From the NCBI RefSeq assembly GCF_036688685.1, contig NZ_JAQQPS010000017.1, positions 1-64,000 on the forward strand: a DNA stretch of 64,000 nt, given 5' to 3'. Of this stretch, positions 33,406 through 44,200 are shown one piece after another (the first letter of the stretch is position 1; each line of letters opens with the position of its first letter). Source of the stretch: JALYUM01 sp036688685 (GTDB lineage Bacteria > Pseudomonadota > Gammaproteobacteria > Burkholderiales > Burkholderiaceae_D). Below the pieces are notes generated by a model, which worked only from the letters and a program-made list of their open reading frames with translations, was not told the origin of the DNA and ran no database searches. Position numbers and translations under genes: made by a program.

Positions 33406-34322
33406 GCGGCCCGCTACGCTCGCTGTCCGGCCTGATGGACTTCAATTGCGCCGCGCGCTGGGGCAGTTTCAAGCTCGCGGCGCGGGAGTTGCACAAGACC
33501 CCTGCGGCAGTGAGCCTGCAAATCAGGCAGCTGGAAGCGGCGTTGGGATTCGTGCTGTTCATTCGCCACCCGCGCCAGGTCACGCTGACCGAAAAAGGGC
33601 AGGAGCTGGCGGTATCGGTGGCCAAGTTCCTCGGCGATCTGCAGGGTAAAGTCGCGGCACTGCAAGGGCACGACGAAGAAAAAGTGTTGCGCATCTCAAC
33701 CACCCATTCGTTTGCCATCAAATGGCTGGTGCCGCGCATCGTCGACTTCACGCGGCAATTCCCGGACATCGATATCCGGATCGACTCGAACGACAAACTG
33801 GTCGACCTCGACGACGCCAGCATCGACGTGGCGATCCGCTTCGGGCTGGCCGATCCGCTCGACCCAGCACTGGTGTTTGCCGAACGCATGGTCGCAGTCT
33901 ACAGTCCCGGGCTCCTGGCGCCTGGCCAGGCGGCGCTGTCGCTAGCCGACCTGCGGCGCTTTCCACTGATTTATGGCGATACGACCGAAACCTGGATCCA
34001 GCTGCTGCACGAAAACCGCGTGCTCGATGGCGATTACCACTTCGCGCGCAGTTACAGCAATGCGGCAGTCCGGGCGCAGGCTGCACTGGCCGGGCAGGGC
34101 ATCAGCATCGTGTCGTACACCGCCGCGTACCAGGACCTCCTGAACGGCACCTTGAAGATGATCGCTTGCCGCAGCGCGCCGTGCATTTACGGCTACCGGC
34201 TGCTGGTGAACCGGCGCAAGCTGGGCATGCCGAAAATCGAACGGTTTCGCCTCTGGATCGCCGCCGAGATGCAGCAAATGCGGCGCGCCCTCGATGGCGT
34301 GGAAGTGCAGTCAGTCGCGTGA
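33402..34322 (+). CDS. LysR-family transcriptional regulator, GcvA-like
   Basis: A 306-residue DNA-binding regulator. The N-terminal winged helix-turn-helix covers FNCAARWGSFKLAARELHKTPAAVSLQIRQLEAALGFVLFIRHPRQVTLT, and the C-terminal effector domain contains ISTTHSFAIKWLVPRI and DVAIRFGLAD, as in GcvA. The ligand is unknown. The regulator has no ribosome-binding site of its own; the one present serves the overlapping 11-codon leader. It ends convergently, overlapping the rhtA-like gene by 12 nt. Confidence 0.93.
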   Translation: MSGPLRSLSGLMDFNCAARWGSFKLAARELHKTPAAVSLQIRQLEAALGFVLFIRHPRQVTLTEKGQELAVSVAKFLGDLQGKVAALQGHDEEKVLRISTTHSFAIKWLVPRIVDFTRQFPDIDIRIDSNDKLVDLDDASIDVAIRFGLADPLDPALVFAERMVAVYSPGLLAPGQAALSLADLRRFPLIYGDTTETWIQLLHENRVLDGDYHFARSYSNAAVRAQAALAGQGISIVSYTAAYQDLLNGTLKMIACRSAPCIYGYRLLVNRRKLGMPKIERFRLWIAAEMQQMRRALDGVEVQSVA

Positions 34323-35177
34323 CATGGCCGCGCTGCCGGCCGAGGCGCCGATGATCAGCGCCATCGCCAGCCATTGCATGCCGGTCAGGCGTTCGCCGAG
34401 CAGCACGAAGCCGGCCAGCGCGCCGATGGCGGGAGAAGAACTGACCAGGATGCCGAACACGCGGTGCGGCAGGCGCCGCAGCGCAGTCATTTCAAGCAGG
34501 TAGGGGATGCCGCTCGACAGGACGGCAATCACGACGCCGATGGCCAGCACGTGCGGCTCGAGCAGTGTCAACCCCGCGTGCGCGACCCCCAGCGGCAGCG
34601 CCAGCAAGCATGCTGCCAACATGCCCCACGACACGGCCTGCGTGCCATCCATGTGCGCCACGCGCTTGCCAAAAACAATGTACAAGGCCCAGCACAGCGC
34701 GGCGCCGAACGCATACGCGACACCGAGCGGATCGAGCGGGGCTGCCTGCGCGCGCAATGGCAGCAGCAGGTACAAACCGACGACCGCGCAGGCGACCCAG
34801 GCAAAATCGCGCGCGCGGCGCGAGTGCAGGATCACCACCGCCAGCGGGCCGGTCACTTCGATGGCCACTGCCACGCCGATCGGAATGGTCTTGAAAGCGC
34901 CGTAGATCAGCAGGTTCATCAGCCCCAACATCAGGCCGTAAATCAGCAAGTTCCCCATGTCGGCACGCGCCAGCGGCCGGCGCCACGGCCGGAATGCGGC
35001 CAGCAGCAGGATGGTTGCGATGCCCACGCGCAGGGCGGTCACGCCTTCGCTGCCGACCAGTGGAAACAGGCCCTTGGCGAACGCCGCGCCGGTGTTCACC
35101 GACACCATCGATCCGAACAGCGCGAGCGCCGGCAGCAGGGCGCTGGGCCGCGCAGAGGTGGCCGCAGCGCCGGTCAA
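34311..35177 (-). CDS. EamA/DMT-family exporter, RhtA-like
   Basis: A 288-residue inner-membrane protein with ten predicted helices arranged as two EamA repeats. Hydrophobic segments include VTALRVGIATILLLAAF, GVAVAIEVTGPLAVVI and PLGVAYAFGAALCWALYIVFGKR. It resembles the E. coli threonine/homoserine exporter RhtA; the substrate here is inferred only by similarity. Its start overlaps the stop of the upstream oxidoreductase by 4 nt, so the two are coupled. Convergent with the LysR gene. Confidence 0.9.
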   Translation of the reverse strand: MTGAAATSARPSALLPALALFGSMVSVNTGAAFAKGLFPLVGSEGVTALRVGIATILLLAAFRPWRRPLARADMGNLLIYGLMLGLMNLLIYGAFKTIPIGVAVAIEVTGPLAVVILHSRRARDFAWVACAVVGLYLLLPLRAQAAPLDPLGVAYAFGAALCWALYIVFGKRVAHMDGTQAVSWGMLAACLLALPLGVAHAGLTLLEPHVLAIGVVIAVLSSGIPYLLEMTALRRLPHRVFGILVSSSPAIGALAGFVLLGERLTGMQWLAMALIIGASAGSAAMSRD

Positions 35178-36823
35178 GCCGGCACGCTTGGCACGGTCTC
35201 GAGCATCGACAGCGCCACCGCTTCGGCCACGCGGATGCCGTCCACGGCCGCCGACATGATGCCGCCGGCGTAACCTGCGCCTTCACCGGCCGGGAACAGG
35301 CCGCGCGTGTTCAGGCTTTGCAGGTCGTCGTCGCGGCGCTTGATGCGGATCGGCGACGAGGTGCGCGTCTCGACACCGGTCAGCACCGCGTCTTCCTGGT
35401 AGTAGCCGCGGATCTGCTTGTCGAATGCCGGGAAGGCTTCGCGCAGCGCGACAATCGCGTAATCGGGCAGGGCCGGGGCCAGGTCGGTCAGGTGCACGGC
35501 CGGCTTGAACGACGGGATGACGTTGCCCAGTTTGGTGGACGCCACGCCGCGCACAAAATCGCCCATCAACTGGCCCGGCGCATCGTAGTTCGAGCCGCCC
35601 AGCAGATACGCGCCTTCTTCCAGGCGCCGCTGCAGCGCGATGCCGGCCAGTGGATGGCCGGGGTAATCGGCGGGCGTAATGCCGACCACGATGGCGCTGT
35701 TGGCGTTACGCTCGTTGCGCGAATACTGGCTCATGCCGTTGGTGACCAGGCGGCCCGGTTCCGACGCCGCCGCGACCACCGTGCCGCCCGGGCACATGCA
35801 AAAACTGTAGACCGAACGGCCATTGGCGGCGTGGTGGACGATTTTATAGTCGGCCGCGCCGAGGATTTTATTGCCCGCGTTGGGGCCGAAGCGGCAGACG
35901 TCGATCAGCGACTGCGGGTGCTCGACCCGAAAGCCGACCGAGAACGCCTTCGCTTCGATATAGACGCCGCGCTCGTACAGCATTTCAAAGGTGTCGCGCG
36001 CACTGTGGCCGATCGCCATCACCACGTGGCGGGTGCGAATTTCTTCACCGCTGGCCAGCACCACGCCGCGCACCTGGCCGTCGCCGGCACCGTTGCGGTC
36101 GATCAGGACATCGTCCACCCGTGAATCGAAGCGGTACTCGCCACCCAGCGCAATGATGGTCGCGCGCATTTCTTCGACCATCTTGACGAGGCGGAAGGTG
36201 CCAATGTGCGGTTTGCTGACGTACATGATTTCTTCCGGCGCGCCTGCTTTGACGAACTCGGTGAGCACTTTGCGGCCGTAATGTTTCGCGTCCTTGATCT
36301 GGCTGTACAGCTTGCCGTCCGAGAAGGTGCCGGCGCCGCCTTCGCCAAATTGCACATTCGACTCCGGGTTCAACTCGCGCTTGCGCCAGAAACCGAAGGT
36401 GTCGACGGTGCGTTCGCGAACCACCTTGCCGCGCTCGAGGATCAGCGGGCGCAGGCCCATCTGGGCCAGGATCAGCGCCACGAACAGGCCGCACGGACCG
36501 GTGCCGACCACCACCGGGCGCTCGTTGGCGTCGTGCCCCTGCAGGCGTTCGCCGCCGGCGACGAAGCGGTAGTTGGTGTCGGGCGAGGGCTGCACGTGCA
36601 GGTCGTGTTTCATGCGCGCCAGTACGCCGGCTTCATCGTGCACCGAGACATTGACCGAGTAGATCAGCACGATGGCGCTGCGCTTCCTGGCGTCGTAGCT
36701 GCGTTTGAACACGTCGAAGGTGATCAGCGCTTCGGGCGCAATGGACAGGCGCGCCAGGATGGCGTCGCGCAGGGCGTCGTTCGGATGATCGAGGGGGAGC
36801 TTGAGTTCGGCAATTCTGAGCAT
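35174..36823 (-). CDS. FAD-dependent oxidoreductase (COG2509-like)
   Basis: A 549-residue flavoprotein. An N-terminal domain of about 100 residues precedes a Rossmann motif VVVGTGPCGLFVALILAQMG (about 104-123). Conserved stretches are NVQFGEGGAGTFSDGKLYSQIKD, ARDTFEMLYERGV, SFCMCPGGTVVAAASEPG and a C-terminal GLFPAGEGAGYAGGIMSAAVDGI. This is the family often annotated as uncharacterised FAD-dependent dehydrogenase. The reaction is unknown. It is first in a two-gene unit with the RhtA-like exporter (4-nt overlap). Confidence 0.9.
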   Translation of the reverse strand: MLRIAELKLPLDHPNDALRDAILARLSIAPEALITFDVFKRSYDARKRSAIVLIYSVNVSVHDEAGVLARMKHDLHVQPSPDTNYRFVAGGERLQGHDANERPVVVGTGPCGLFVALILAQMGLRPLILERGKVVRERTVDTFGFWRKRELNPESNVQFGEGGAGTFSDGKLYSQIKDAKHYGRKVLTEFVKAGAPEEIMYVSKPHIGTFRLVKMVEEMRATIIALGGEYRFDSRVDDVLIDRNGAGDGQVRGVVLASGEEIRTRHVVMAIGHSARDTFEMLYERGVYIEAKAFSVGFRVEHPQSLIDVCRFGPNAGNKILGAADYKIVHHAANGRSVYSFCMCPGGTVVAAASEPGRLVTNGMSQYSRNERNANSAIVVGITPADYPGHPLAGIALQRRLEEGAYLLGGSNYDAPGQLMGDFVRGVASTKLGNVIPSFKPAVHLTDLAPALPDYAIVALREAFPAFDKQIRGYYQEDAVLTGVETRTSSPIRIKRRDDDLQSLNTRGLFPAGEGAGYAGGIMSAAVDGIRVAEAVALSMLETVPSVPA

Positions 36824-37035
36824 GGCGGGCGATATGAGCGTGTGGCAGCGGGATTCAACCGGCTATTTTAACCGTTTCGGGCTGCCGCAAGGACACGCAG
36901 CGCCGACTGTTGCCTCAGTGGCGCACTTTCCCCGCGGGGACGCAGTGTTGTACCACATACACGGTTATGTCCTGCTCATACTTTTGGTTGCGATTCAATT
37001 GACACTGAAACTACACATATGATCCTATGTAACAG

Positions 37036-37059
37036 AGATGTAACCAAAGGGTCACATCT
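37036..37059. promoter_or_regulatory. Imperfect palindrome upstream of the TonB receptor
   Basis: AGATGT-A-ACC (37036-37045) and GGT-C-ACATCT (37050-37059) pair over 9 of 10 positions around a 4-nt centre. It lies about 97-120 nt upstream of the receptor start. It could be a dimeric regulator site or an RNA hairpin in the leader; the region around 36980-37060 is AT-richer than its surroundings. Confidence 0.5.
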
Positions 37060-37155
37060 TTTACAGACACCCACAAGGTGCAACCACAGGGCTGCAGTCC
37101 TGCGGAAACAGCGGCCAGACCATCCGAGATATCGTCCCAAGAAGGAGATGTAGAC

Positions 37156-40074
37156 ATGCGTTTCAAATTGAAATCGATGCCCCTCGCTATTGCCAGCGTA
37201 ATCGCCACCGGCGCCTTGTCGATGGGTGCCATGCATCCGGCGATGGCGCAGGACACCACCAGCGCCGATCCGGCCGCGCCACAACGCGTGGTCGTGACCG
37301 GCTCGCTGATCAGCCGCGCCACCGCCGAAACGGCAACCCCCGTGCAAGTCATCACCGCCGCCGATATTCAGCGCAGCGGCAAAACCTCGGTCGCTGAATT
37401 GCTGAGCGACCTGGCGTCGAACGGCGCCGGCACACTCGGCACCGGTTTCGCGGGTGCCTTCGCCAACGGCGCTGCCGGCGTCTCGCTGCGCGGCCTGTCG
37501 GTCGGTGCCACCCTGGTCCTGCTCGACGGCCACCGCGTGGCGCCGTACGCACTCGGCGACGACGCGCAGCGTTCCTTCGTCGATGTGTCCAACATTCCCT
37601 TCGACGCCATCGAAAGCATCGAGATCCTGAAAGCCGGTGCCTCGTCGCTGTACGGTTCGGATGCGGTGGCTGGCGTGGTCAACATCAAACTGAAGAAAAA
37701 TTACCAGGGTACGCGCCTGGCTGCTGAAGCCGGCAACACCCAGCACGGCGGTGGCAAGACCCAGCGCGCCTCCATCTCCACCGGTTTGGGCGACCTCGAC
37801 TCGGACGGCTATAACGCCTTCATCACCGCCGAATGGCGCCACCAGGGCGCCATCAAGGTGGCCGACCGCCTCGGCAACGACTGGAATACGCGTGACTGGC
37901 GTTCCCGCGGCGGCAATGACCTGACGCTGGGTGTGCCGACGTCGTTGAACAACTTCGTGACCCAGGCCAGCACCCCGTTCCTGTATAACGCGTCCGGTGT
38001 GAATGGCCCCAGCAATCCGGCCAACTTCGCGTTCCTCGATCCGAGCTGCAACTACACCAAGTACCGCGCCGGCCAGTGCGCCGTGACCGACAATTCCTCC
38101 CTCATCCAGCCGGAAACGGACAACATCAACGTCCTGGTCGGCATGACCAAAAAACTGGGCAACGATTGGGAACTCGCGTTCAAAGGCTCGTTCTTCAAGC
38201 GCAACGGCAGCAATAACCGCGGCGTGCCGCTCCTTTTCTCGACCTCCAGCTTCGTCGGTTTCAATGCCCTGAGCCCTGACGGCACGCTGCGTCCCGCCGT
38301 CGGCGCCATCAATCCAACCACATTCGCCCCCGGTGCGGCGGTCGGTGCTGGCATTGTCAACCCGTTTGTGGCAGTGCCGGAAACCGCCACGGCGCCAGCA
38401 CAAGACGGCCGCGCCCGTCTGTACGGCTACATCCCGGGCATTGATGCGGAACGCACCTCGGCCAACACCGCCACGGCGACCCGCTTTGCGCTGGACCTGA
38501 CCGGTCGTGCCTTCGGCTGGGATACGCGGATTGCCGCCGGCATTACCGAGTCGGAAGTCAAGATCGACTACAGCGGCTATGTCGACCGCAACGCGCTGTA
38601 CAACTCTCTGGTGGCTGGCCAATTCAACGTCCTCGGTGGCAATTCGCCAGCGCAGATCGCCGCGATTTCGCCGACGTTCTCGAACACCAACGATTCGAAG
38701 CTCAATTACGTCGACCTCTCCGGCAGCCGCGAACTGATGCAGCTGGGCGCCGGGCCGCTGGTCCTCGCAGGTGGCTTGCACTATCACAAGCGTGAATGGA
38801 ATGCGCCGCCGGCCGCGCTGACCGCGAACGGCCAGGTCGCCAGCACCTCGCCCTTCGTGTTTGGTTCGGAAACCAATACGGCGGCCTTTGCTGAAGTTCA
38901 AGTCACGCCGATCCGGAACCTCGAGCTCGACGTGTCCGGCCGTTATGACCACTTCGATACCTACGGCAATTCGTTCACGCCGGCTGCCAATTTCAAGTGG
39001 ACGCCGTCGAAGGTGTTCGCCCTGCGTGGTAACTTCGCCCGCGGTTTCCGTGCACCGAACCCGTCCGAGTCGGGCAGCGCCGGGTCGTTCTTCTCATTCA
39101 ATAAAATCAACGATCCGATCCTCTGTCCTTCTGGCAACCGAGATACACCCGGCAGTGTGCCGATCTATTGCAGCTTCACGCCTGTGTTCGTCCAGCAAAC
39201 CAGCCAGACGCTGTCGCCTGAAAAATCCAAGTCGTATGACCTGGGCATCGTGCTGGCGCCCATGGCCGGCCTGGGTGCCACGCTCGATTACTACAAGATC
39301 GAGTTGTCGAACCAGATCGTCAGCGCCGCCACCAACGATCCGAACTATGTGCCGGCCTTCGTGCGCGGTGCGCCAACCCAGCTCGACACCGTGCAGGCCG
39401 ATGGCACGGTCGCGTCGGTCCTGTCGCCGGTCGGTCCGGTCCTGTACGCCACCTCGGGTTACATCAACGCCGGCAAGACCACCACCAGCGGCATTGAAGC
39501 GGCCATCAACTACCGGTTCCGCTTGCCGGGTGAGATGGGTTCATTGCGCGCCGACCTCTCGGCCGCCCATACTTTTGACTATACCCAAAGCGTGAACGGC
39601 ACCAGCTACCAGTTGGCAGGCACCCAGGGTCCATCGGGCGTGGGCGGCGCAACCGGCAATCCAAAAGACCGTGCCCAGTTCTCGCTGAACTGGAACCGCG
39701 GTCCGCTGGACGTGACGGCCAGCGTCAACTACACCAGTTCGTTCTCGACGCTTGACCCATCCGTAAGCGCCACCGATTGTGCGTCGACCGCGAAAGACGC
39801 GGGCGGACGTGACTACTTCGATGGCGTGCCAGGCGGCCAGCCCGCGTACTATTGCCATACTGCTTCGTTCACGGTCACCAACCTGAACCTGCAGTACAAG
39901 TTGTCCGAGAACTTGACGCTGAAAGGCACGATCCTGAACCTGTTCGACAAGGCGCCGCCGATCGACGTCGGCACCTATGGCAATGCAGGCGTCCAGACTT
40001 CGTACAACGCCTCCTTGCATCAAGCGGGCGCCGTAGGACGTTTCTACAGCCTGGGTCTGAGCTACGTCTTCTGA
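37156..40074 (+). CDS. TonB-dependent receptor
   Basis: A 972-residue outer-membrane receptor. The signal peptide spans about residues 1-31 (ending AMA). The plug domain follows, with the RVVVTGSLISRATAETATPVQVITAADI TonB-box region, LLDGHRVAPYAL and ASSLYGSDAVAGVVNIKLKK. The rest is a 22-strand-type barrel ending GRFYSLGLSYVF (terminal Phe). The ATG at 37156 has a strong AAGGAG. The ligand is unknown; the LLDGHR plug type is common in receptors for oligosaccharides or peptides. A solid terminator follows. Confidence 0.95.
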   Translation: MRFKLKSMPLAIASVIATGALSMGAMHPAMAQDTTSADPAAPQRVVVTGSLISRATAETATPVQVITAADIQRSGKTSVAELLSDLASNGAGTLGTGFAGAFANGAAGVSLRGLSVGATLVLLDGHRVAPYALGDDAQRSFVDVSNIPFDAIESIEILKAGASSLYGSDAVAGVVNIKLKKNYQGTRLAAEAGNTQHGGGKTQRASISTGLGDLDSDGYNAFITAEWRHQGAIKVADRLGNDWNTRDWRSRGGNDLTLGVPTSLNNFVTQASTPFLYNASGVNGPSNPANFAFLDPSCNYTKYRAGQCAVTDNSSLIQPETDNINVLVGMTKKLGNDWELAFKGSFFKRNGSNNRGVPLLFSTSSFVGFNALSPDGTLRPAVGAINPTTFAPGAAVGAGIVNPFVAVPETATAPAQDGRARLYGYIPGIDAERTSANTATATRFALDLTGRAFGWDTRIAAGITESEVKIDYSGYVDRNALYNSLVAGQFNVLGGNSPAQIAAISPTFSNTNDSKLNYVDLSGSRELMQLGAGPLVLAGGLHYHKREWNAPPAALTANGQVASTSPFVFGSETNTAAFAEVQVTPIRNLELDVSGRYDHFDTYGNSFTPAANFKWTPSKVFALRGNFARGFRAPNPSESGSAGSFFSFNKINDPILCPSGNRDTPGSVPIYCSFTPVFVQQTSQTLSPEKSKSYDLGIVLAPMAGLGATLDYYKIELSNQIVSAATNDPNYVPAFVRGAPTQLDTVQADGTVASVLSPVGPVLYATSGYINAGKTTTSGIEAAINYRFRLPGEMGSLRADLSAAHTFDYTQSVNGTSYQLAGTQGPSGVGGATGNPKDRAQFSLNWNRGPLDVTASVNYTSSFSTLDPSVSATDCASTAKDAGGRDYFDGVPGGQPAYYCHTASFTVTNLNLQYKLSENLTLKGTILNLFDKAPPIDVGTYGNAGVQTSYNASLHQAGAVGRFYSLGLSYVF

Positions 40075-40124
40075 TAGTCATGATGCGAAAAAGCTGATGC
40101 GTGCGGTCCGGCGCTGAGTCAAGC

Positions 40125-40157
40125 AAAGGCCTGATCAATCTTCGATCGGGCCTTTTT
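40125..40157 (+). terminator. Terminator of the TonB receptor gene
   Basis: A 12-nt stem AAAGGCC-TGATC / GATC-GGGCCTTT (40125-40136 with 40144-40155) and T-run, 51 nt past the stop codon at 40074. Confidence 0.85.
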
Positions 40158-41214
40158 GTTTGGTGCACCCGGCAGGGCGCACTTGTCTCGGACTGCAATG
40201 GCCGGCGCGCGCTGCAACCATGGAAATGCTTGATCCCGATTGCATCTTTGCCGATCGGCATTCATCGGGCCTTTAAAATCGCCTGATGTCTTCATGCGCG
40301 ATACGACGTAACCAGGTCCCATCATTTCGCCCAGCCCGCACGCGATATCACTCATATCCGTAGTTGGTACCAGGTATAAAAAATCACAAAAAATAAAATA
40401 CCCTCGTTATCGTTTCTATCGGGTTACTGAACAGCCTTATCGAGTGCCAAGTTGTTGCGGCAATATGTCCGAAGCGGAAGCATCTGCAATTCTGGCAATA
40501 GCTAACGCGAGTCTCCTCGTATCAACGCTTTCATATTGGCGGCACGGGCATCGACACCATTCTCATGCTGGTCAAATCCGTGAATGCCCCGATTTTATTC
40601 AGGCTCACGCCACACATTTACCTTCTCTGAGATCGCTACCATTTGTCTGCAAGCCTTGGACAGAAACAATCAGCAGAATTTAATGGGTTGATATCCGAAT
40701 TGCTACTTGGAACTATAACATTCCCGTTTGCAAGAATGCGGCAGCTTAAATATCGACAAAATTCTCAACTGATAATGATAATAAAAAAGCTATCAATTGT
40801 TTTTATTGCATGAACTTATTTGCCGTAGAAAGTCACGAAAACCGGACTAAATGGTATTTTATTGTAACTATAGGGTTCCATATTATTACTTTAGGTATTT
40901 TATTTTCAGAAAATCCTCGCCCCGATACGGTGCACCGCTGTATCAGAATATGGCACGCATGCCCCGCCATATGGCATTTGCACCGCAAGTGAAAATTATC
41001 TGTTGTAAATCCACCCAGATTACATATGTACGTTGACACCGGAAGTTTCCGTATGGTTTTATGTCTTTTGCATATTCTTAATTAACCCTTAAGCGTATGG
41101 ACGTTTCGCTTACCCGGCGACGACGGAGATGAGAGGACACGCGTCAGGCAGCGTCATTGCTGTCGCGCCAAATCCCCAAGATACATTTTCACGATAAAAC
41201 TAATAGGAAACCAC
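40158..41214. other. Gene-poor, low-GC intergenic region
   Basis: About 1 kb without a convincing gene. Short frames (for example 40444-40683 and 40810-40992, plus strand) have neither ribosome-binding sites nor recognisable homology. GC content falls well below that of the flanks, especially 40360-41150. A GATAATGATAAT stretch (40771-40782) resembles two units of a Fur box. It could be decayed acquired DNA plus the long promoter region of the Oar-like receptor. Confidence 0.6.
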
Positions 41215-44200
41215 ATGTTTAAGAAAACCGTATTGGTACATGCATTGACGTTGGCTTTCGGCGCTGCTGTCTTGTCCGCAGGCGTTATCCAGACCGCGTC
41301 GGCGCAGTCGAATGCATCGGGTAACATTGTTGGCACGGTGGAGCAACCATCGGGTACGACAGTGAATTTGGTGAACACCGGTACCGGCTTGAAGCGCACA
41401 GTAACGCCTGAAGCCAATGGCCGCTTCCAGGCCACGACCCTGCCAGCAGGGCATTACAAGGTCGACCTGGTGCGCAATGGCGCTGTCGTGAATACGGTCG
41501 AAGTCGACGTGATCGTCGGACAGGGCGTGGACGCATCGTTCGCCGCTGCTGCGATGCAGTCGGTACAGGTGACCGGCCGCCGCAGCCGGATCGATGTGTC
41601 GAATACGAACAACGGCGTCTCGTTCAGCGCGCGCGAACTGGCCGCATTGCCGATCGCACAAAACGTCGGTGCCATCATTCAACTGGCGCCGAACACCACC
41701 CGTGCTGACTCGCGCTACTCGGGCGGCGCAAGTTTCGGCGGCGGTGGCGCTTCTGAAAATGCCTACTACATCAACGGCATGGTGGTGACCAATGCATTGA
41801 CGCAGCTGGGCTCGTCGGAGTTGCCATTTGGCGCGATCGCGCAGGCGCAGATCCTCACCGGCGGCTACGGTGCTGAGTTCGGCCGCTCCGTGGGTGGCGT
41901 GGTCAACATCACGACCAAGAGTGGTACCAATGACTGGGAAGTCGGCGGCACGATGAGCATCACGCCAAACGGCACCCGCGCCAAGGCACGCAACGGTTAC
42001 TACGAGAACACCGGCAAGAATCCATTGACTGATGGCAAAATTCTGTTCAATCGTGAACAGAACAAAACCGACAGCCAGATCTTCGGCGCGTATGTCGGTG
42101 GTCCGATCATCAAGGACAAACTGTTCATGTTCGTGGCTGCAGAACAGACACGCACCGACCGCGACTTCATCAACCTGGCATCCTCGAGCACCAATGCGCC
42201 AACATCCGGCTTCGGTACCTCCGATTCGACGATCGATCGCTATCTCGGCAAATTTGACTGGAATATCACCGACAATCATCGCCTCGAACTGACCTTGATT
42301 GGCGACACGCCGAAATCGGACGTCGAGTTGTCGGGTTTCAATTATGCAACTGCAACCCGTGTCGGTTCAGTTGTCTCGAGAGAGCATTATTCCAACATCG
42401 CAACCCAGGATGGCGGCAATGGCGGCAAGGCCCAGGTACTCAAGTATACGGGCAACATCACGGATGACCTGACCGTGTCGGCATTGGTTGGCCGCAATAA
42501 AGCCAGCCATATCAACACTTATGGCAATTACAATATCAATCAACCGCTGTTCCAGGTTACCGCGCCGGTCGCGGCACGCGCGCCGGGCATCAGCTACGTC
42601 TCTCCGCAAGTCCTGAGCGGCAACATCACCGCCCCTGGTGCCGAAGATGAGACCAAGTCGACCCGTCTGGACCTCGAATATCGCCTCGGCGATCATACGT
42701 TGAAGGCCGGTCTCGATAAAAACAAACTGTCGTCGCTGAATGCTGGTGATATCCGTGCTGGTGGCGGTCTGTACACCTACCGTGTCTTGCCTGCAGGATC
42801 GACCGTGGCGACGACGATTAACACCGGTGGTGGTGTACGACGCGCCCCCGGCGCTTTCGGTGGCCTTGGTGTCTCGGGCTACTATGGACAGGAAACGTTG
42901 TTCAGTACCGTCACCAATGCCTATTCGGATCAGGATGCGCAGTATCTGGAAGATGCATGGCAAGTGTCGAAAACGGTCTTGCTGAAATTTGGCGTGCGTC
43001 GTGAAGGATTCAGCAACCAGAACGGTGATCACGAAACCTTCATCGAGATGAAGAACCAGATCGCACCGCGCTTTTCCGCGTCATGGGACGTGAACGGTGA
43101 CGCTTCGCTGAAAGTGTTCGGTAGCGCCGGTCGTTATCACCTGCAAATCCCGACTCACCTGGCAGTACGTGGAGCCAGTCGTTCCCTGTTCACAAATCAA
43201 TACTTCACCTACACCGGTGTGGACGCGAACGGCGCCCCGATTGGCCGCGTGAACATGGCGCCTGCGTTTTCGGGCAACAACGAATACAACCAGTCCAAGG
43301 ACGTGAAGACGCTGTCCGCGACCAACCTGAAACCGACGTATCAGGACGAAATCACGCTGGGTTTCGAAAAAATGATGTCGCCGTCGCTGAACATTGGCGC
43401 CAAGGCAACCTACCGCACACTGGGTGCAACTATCGACGACTTCTGCGACTCCCGTCCAGTGGCGGCGTGGGCTGAACGGAACAAGGTCGACACCTCCAAC
43501 TATGGTGGTTTCGGTTGCGCCAACTTCAATCCAGGTGAAGCCAATACCTTTCTGGTCGATTTCGCTGGAAATGGCAAATACACCAGCGTCAACCTGAGCA
43601 AGGAAGACCTGGGGTTCCCGGATACCAAGCGTACCTACACAGCGGTTGATTTATTCGCTGAACACCCATACCGTAATGGCTGGTACGCTAAAGTGAACTA
43701 CACCTGGTCGAAGAGCAAGGGAAATACCGAAGGTCAGACCTTGTCGGACATCGCGCAAACCGATGTGGCTGCAACCCAGGCCTGGGACTTCCCTGAGCTG
43801 ATGGAAGGCGCATTTGGTTATCTGCCAAATGACCGTACCCACCAGCTGAAGGCATACGGTTTCTATGAAATCTCGTCGCAGTTCATTATTGGTGCGAACG
43901 GACTCATTGCAACTGGTCGTCCAAAAAACTGCCTGGGCAATAACGACGTGGCGGATGCAGACTTCTTGTACGGTTCGGCTTACCACTACTGCAATGGCGC
44001 CCCTTCGCCACGCGGTGCGCTGGGTCGTCTGCCGACCGATGTGCGGCTGGATGCGAACCTGATTTTCCGTCCTGAGGTCGTCAAAGGTTTGTCGTTCAAA
44101 TGGGATATCTACAACGTGTTCAATCGTCAGGCCACGCAGACGATCGACGAAGTCTACAACAGCGGCAGCACCGTATCGCCGACCTACGGCCGTACGATCA

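Noticed and set aside
36999..37027. TTGACA with TATGAT or TATGTA as a sigma-70 promoter of the TonB receptor
   Set aside because: Spacings of 13 or 21 nt are outside the usual range; no confident -10 could be chosen.
36976..38952. Long minus-strand frame opposite the TonB receptor
   Set aside because: Composition of a shadow frame (His/Arg/Gly/Val rich) and full overlap with an unambiguous receptor gene.
40444..40992. Short plus-strand frames in the low-GC gap
   Set aside because: No ribosome-binding sites, no recognisable domain, low coding character; described only as part of the gene-poor region.
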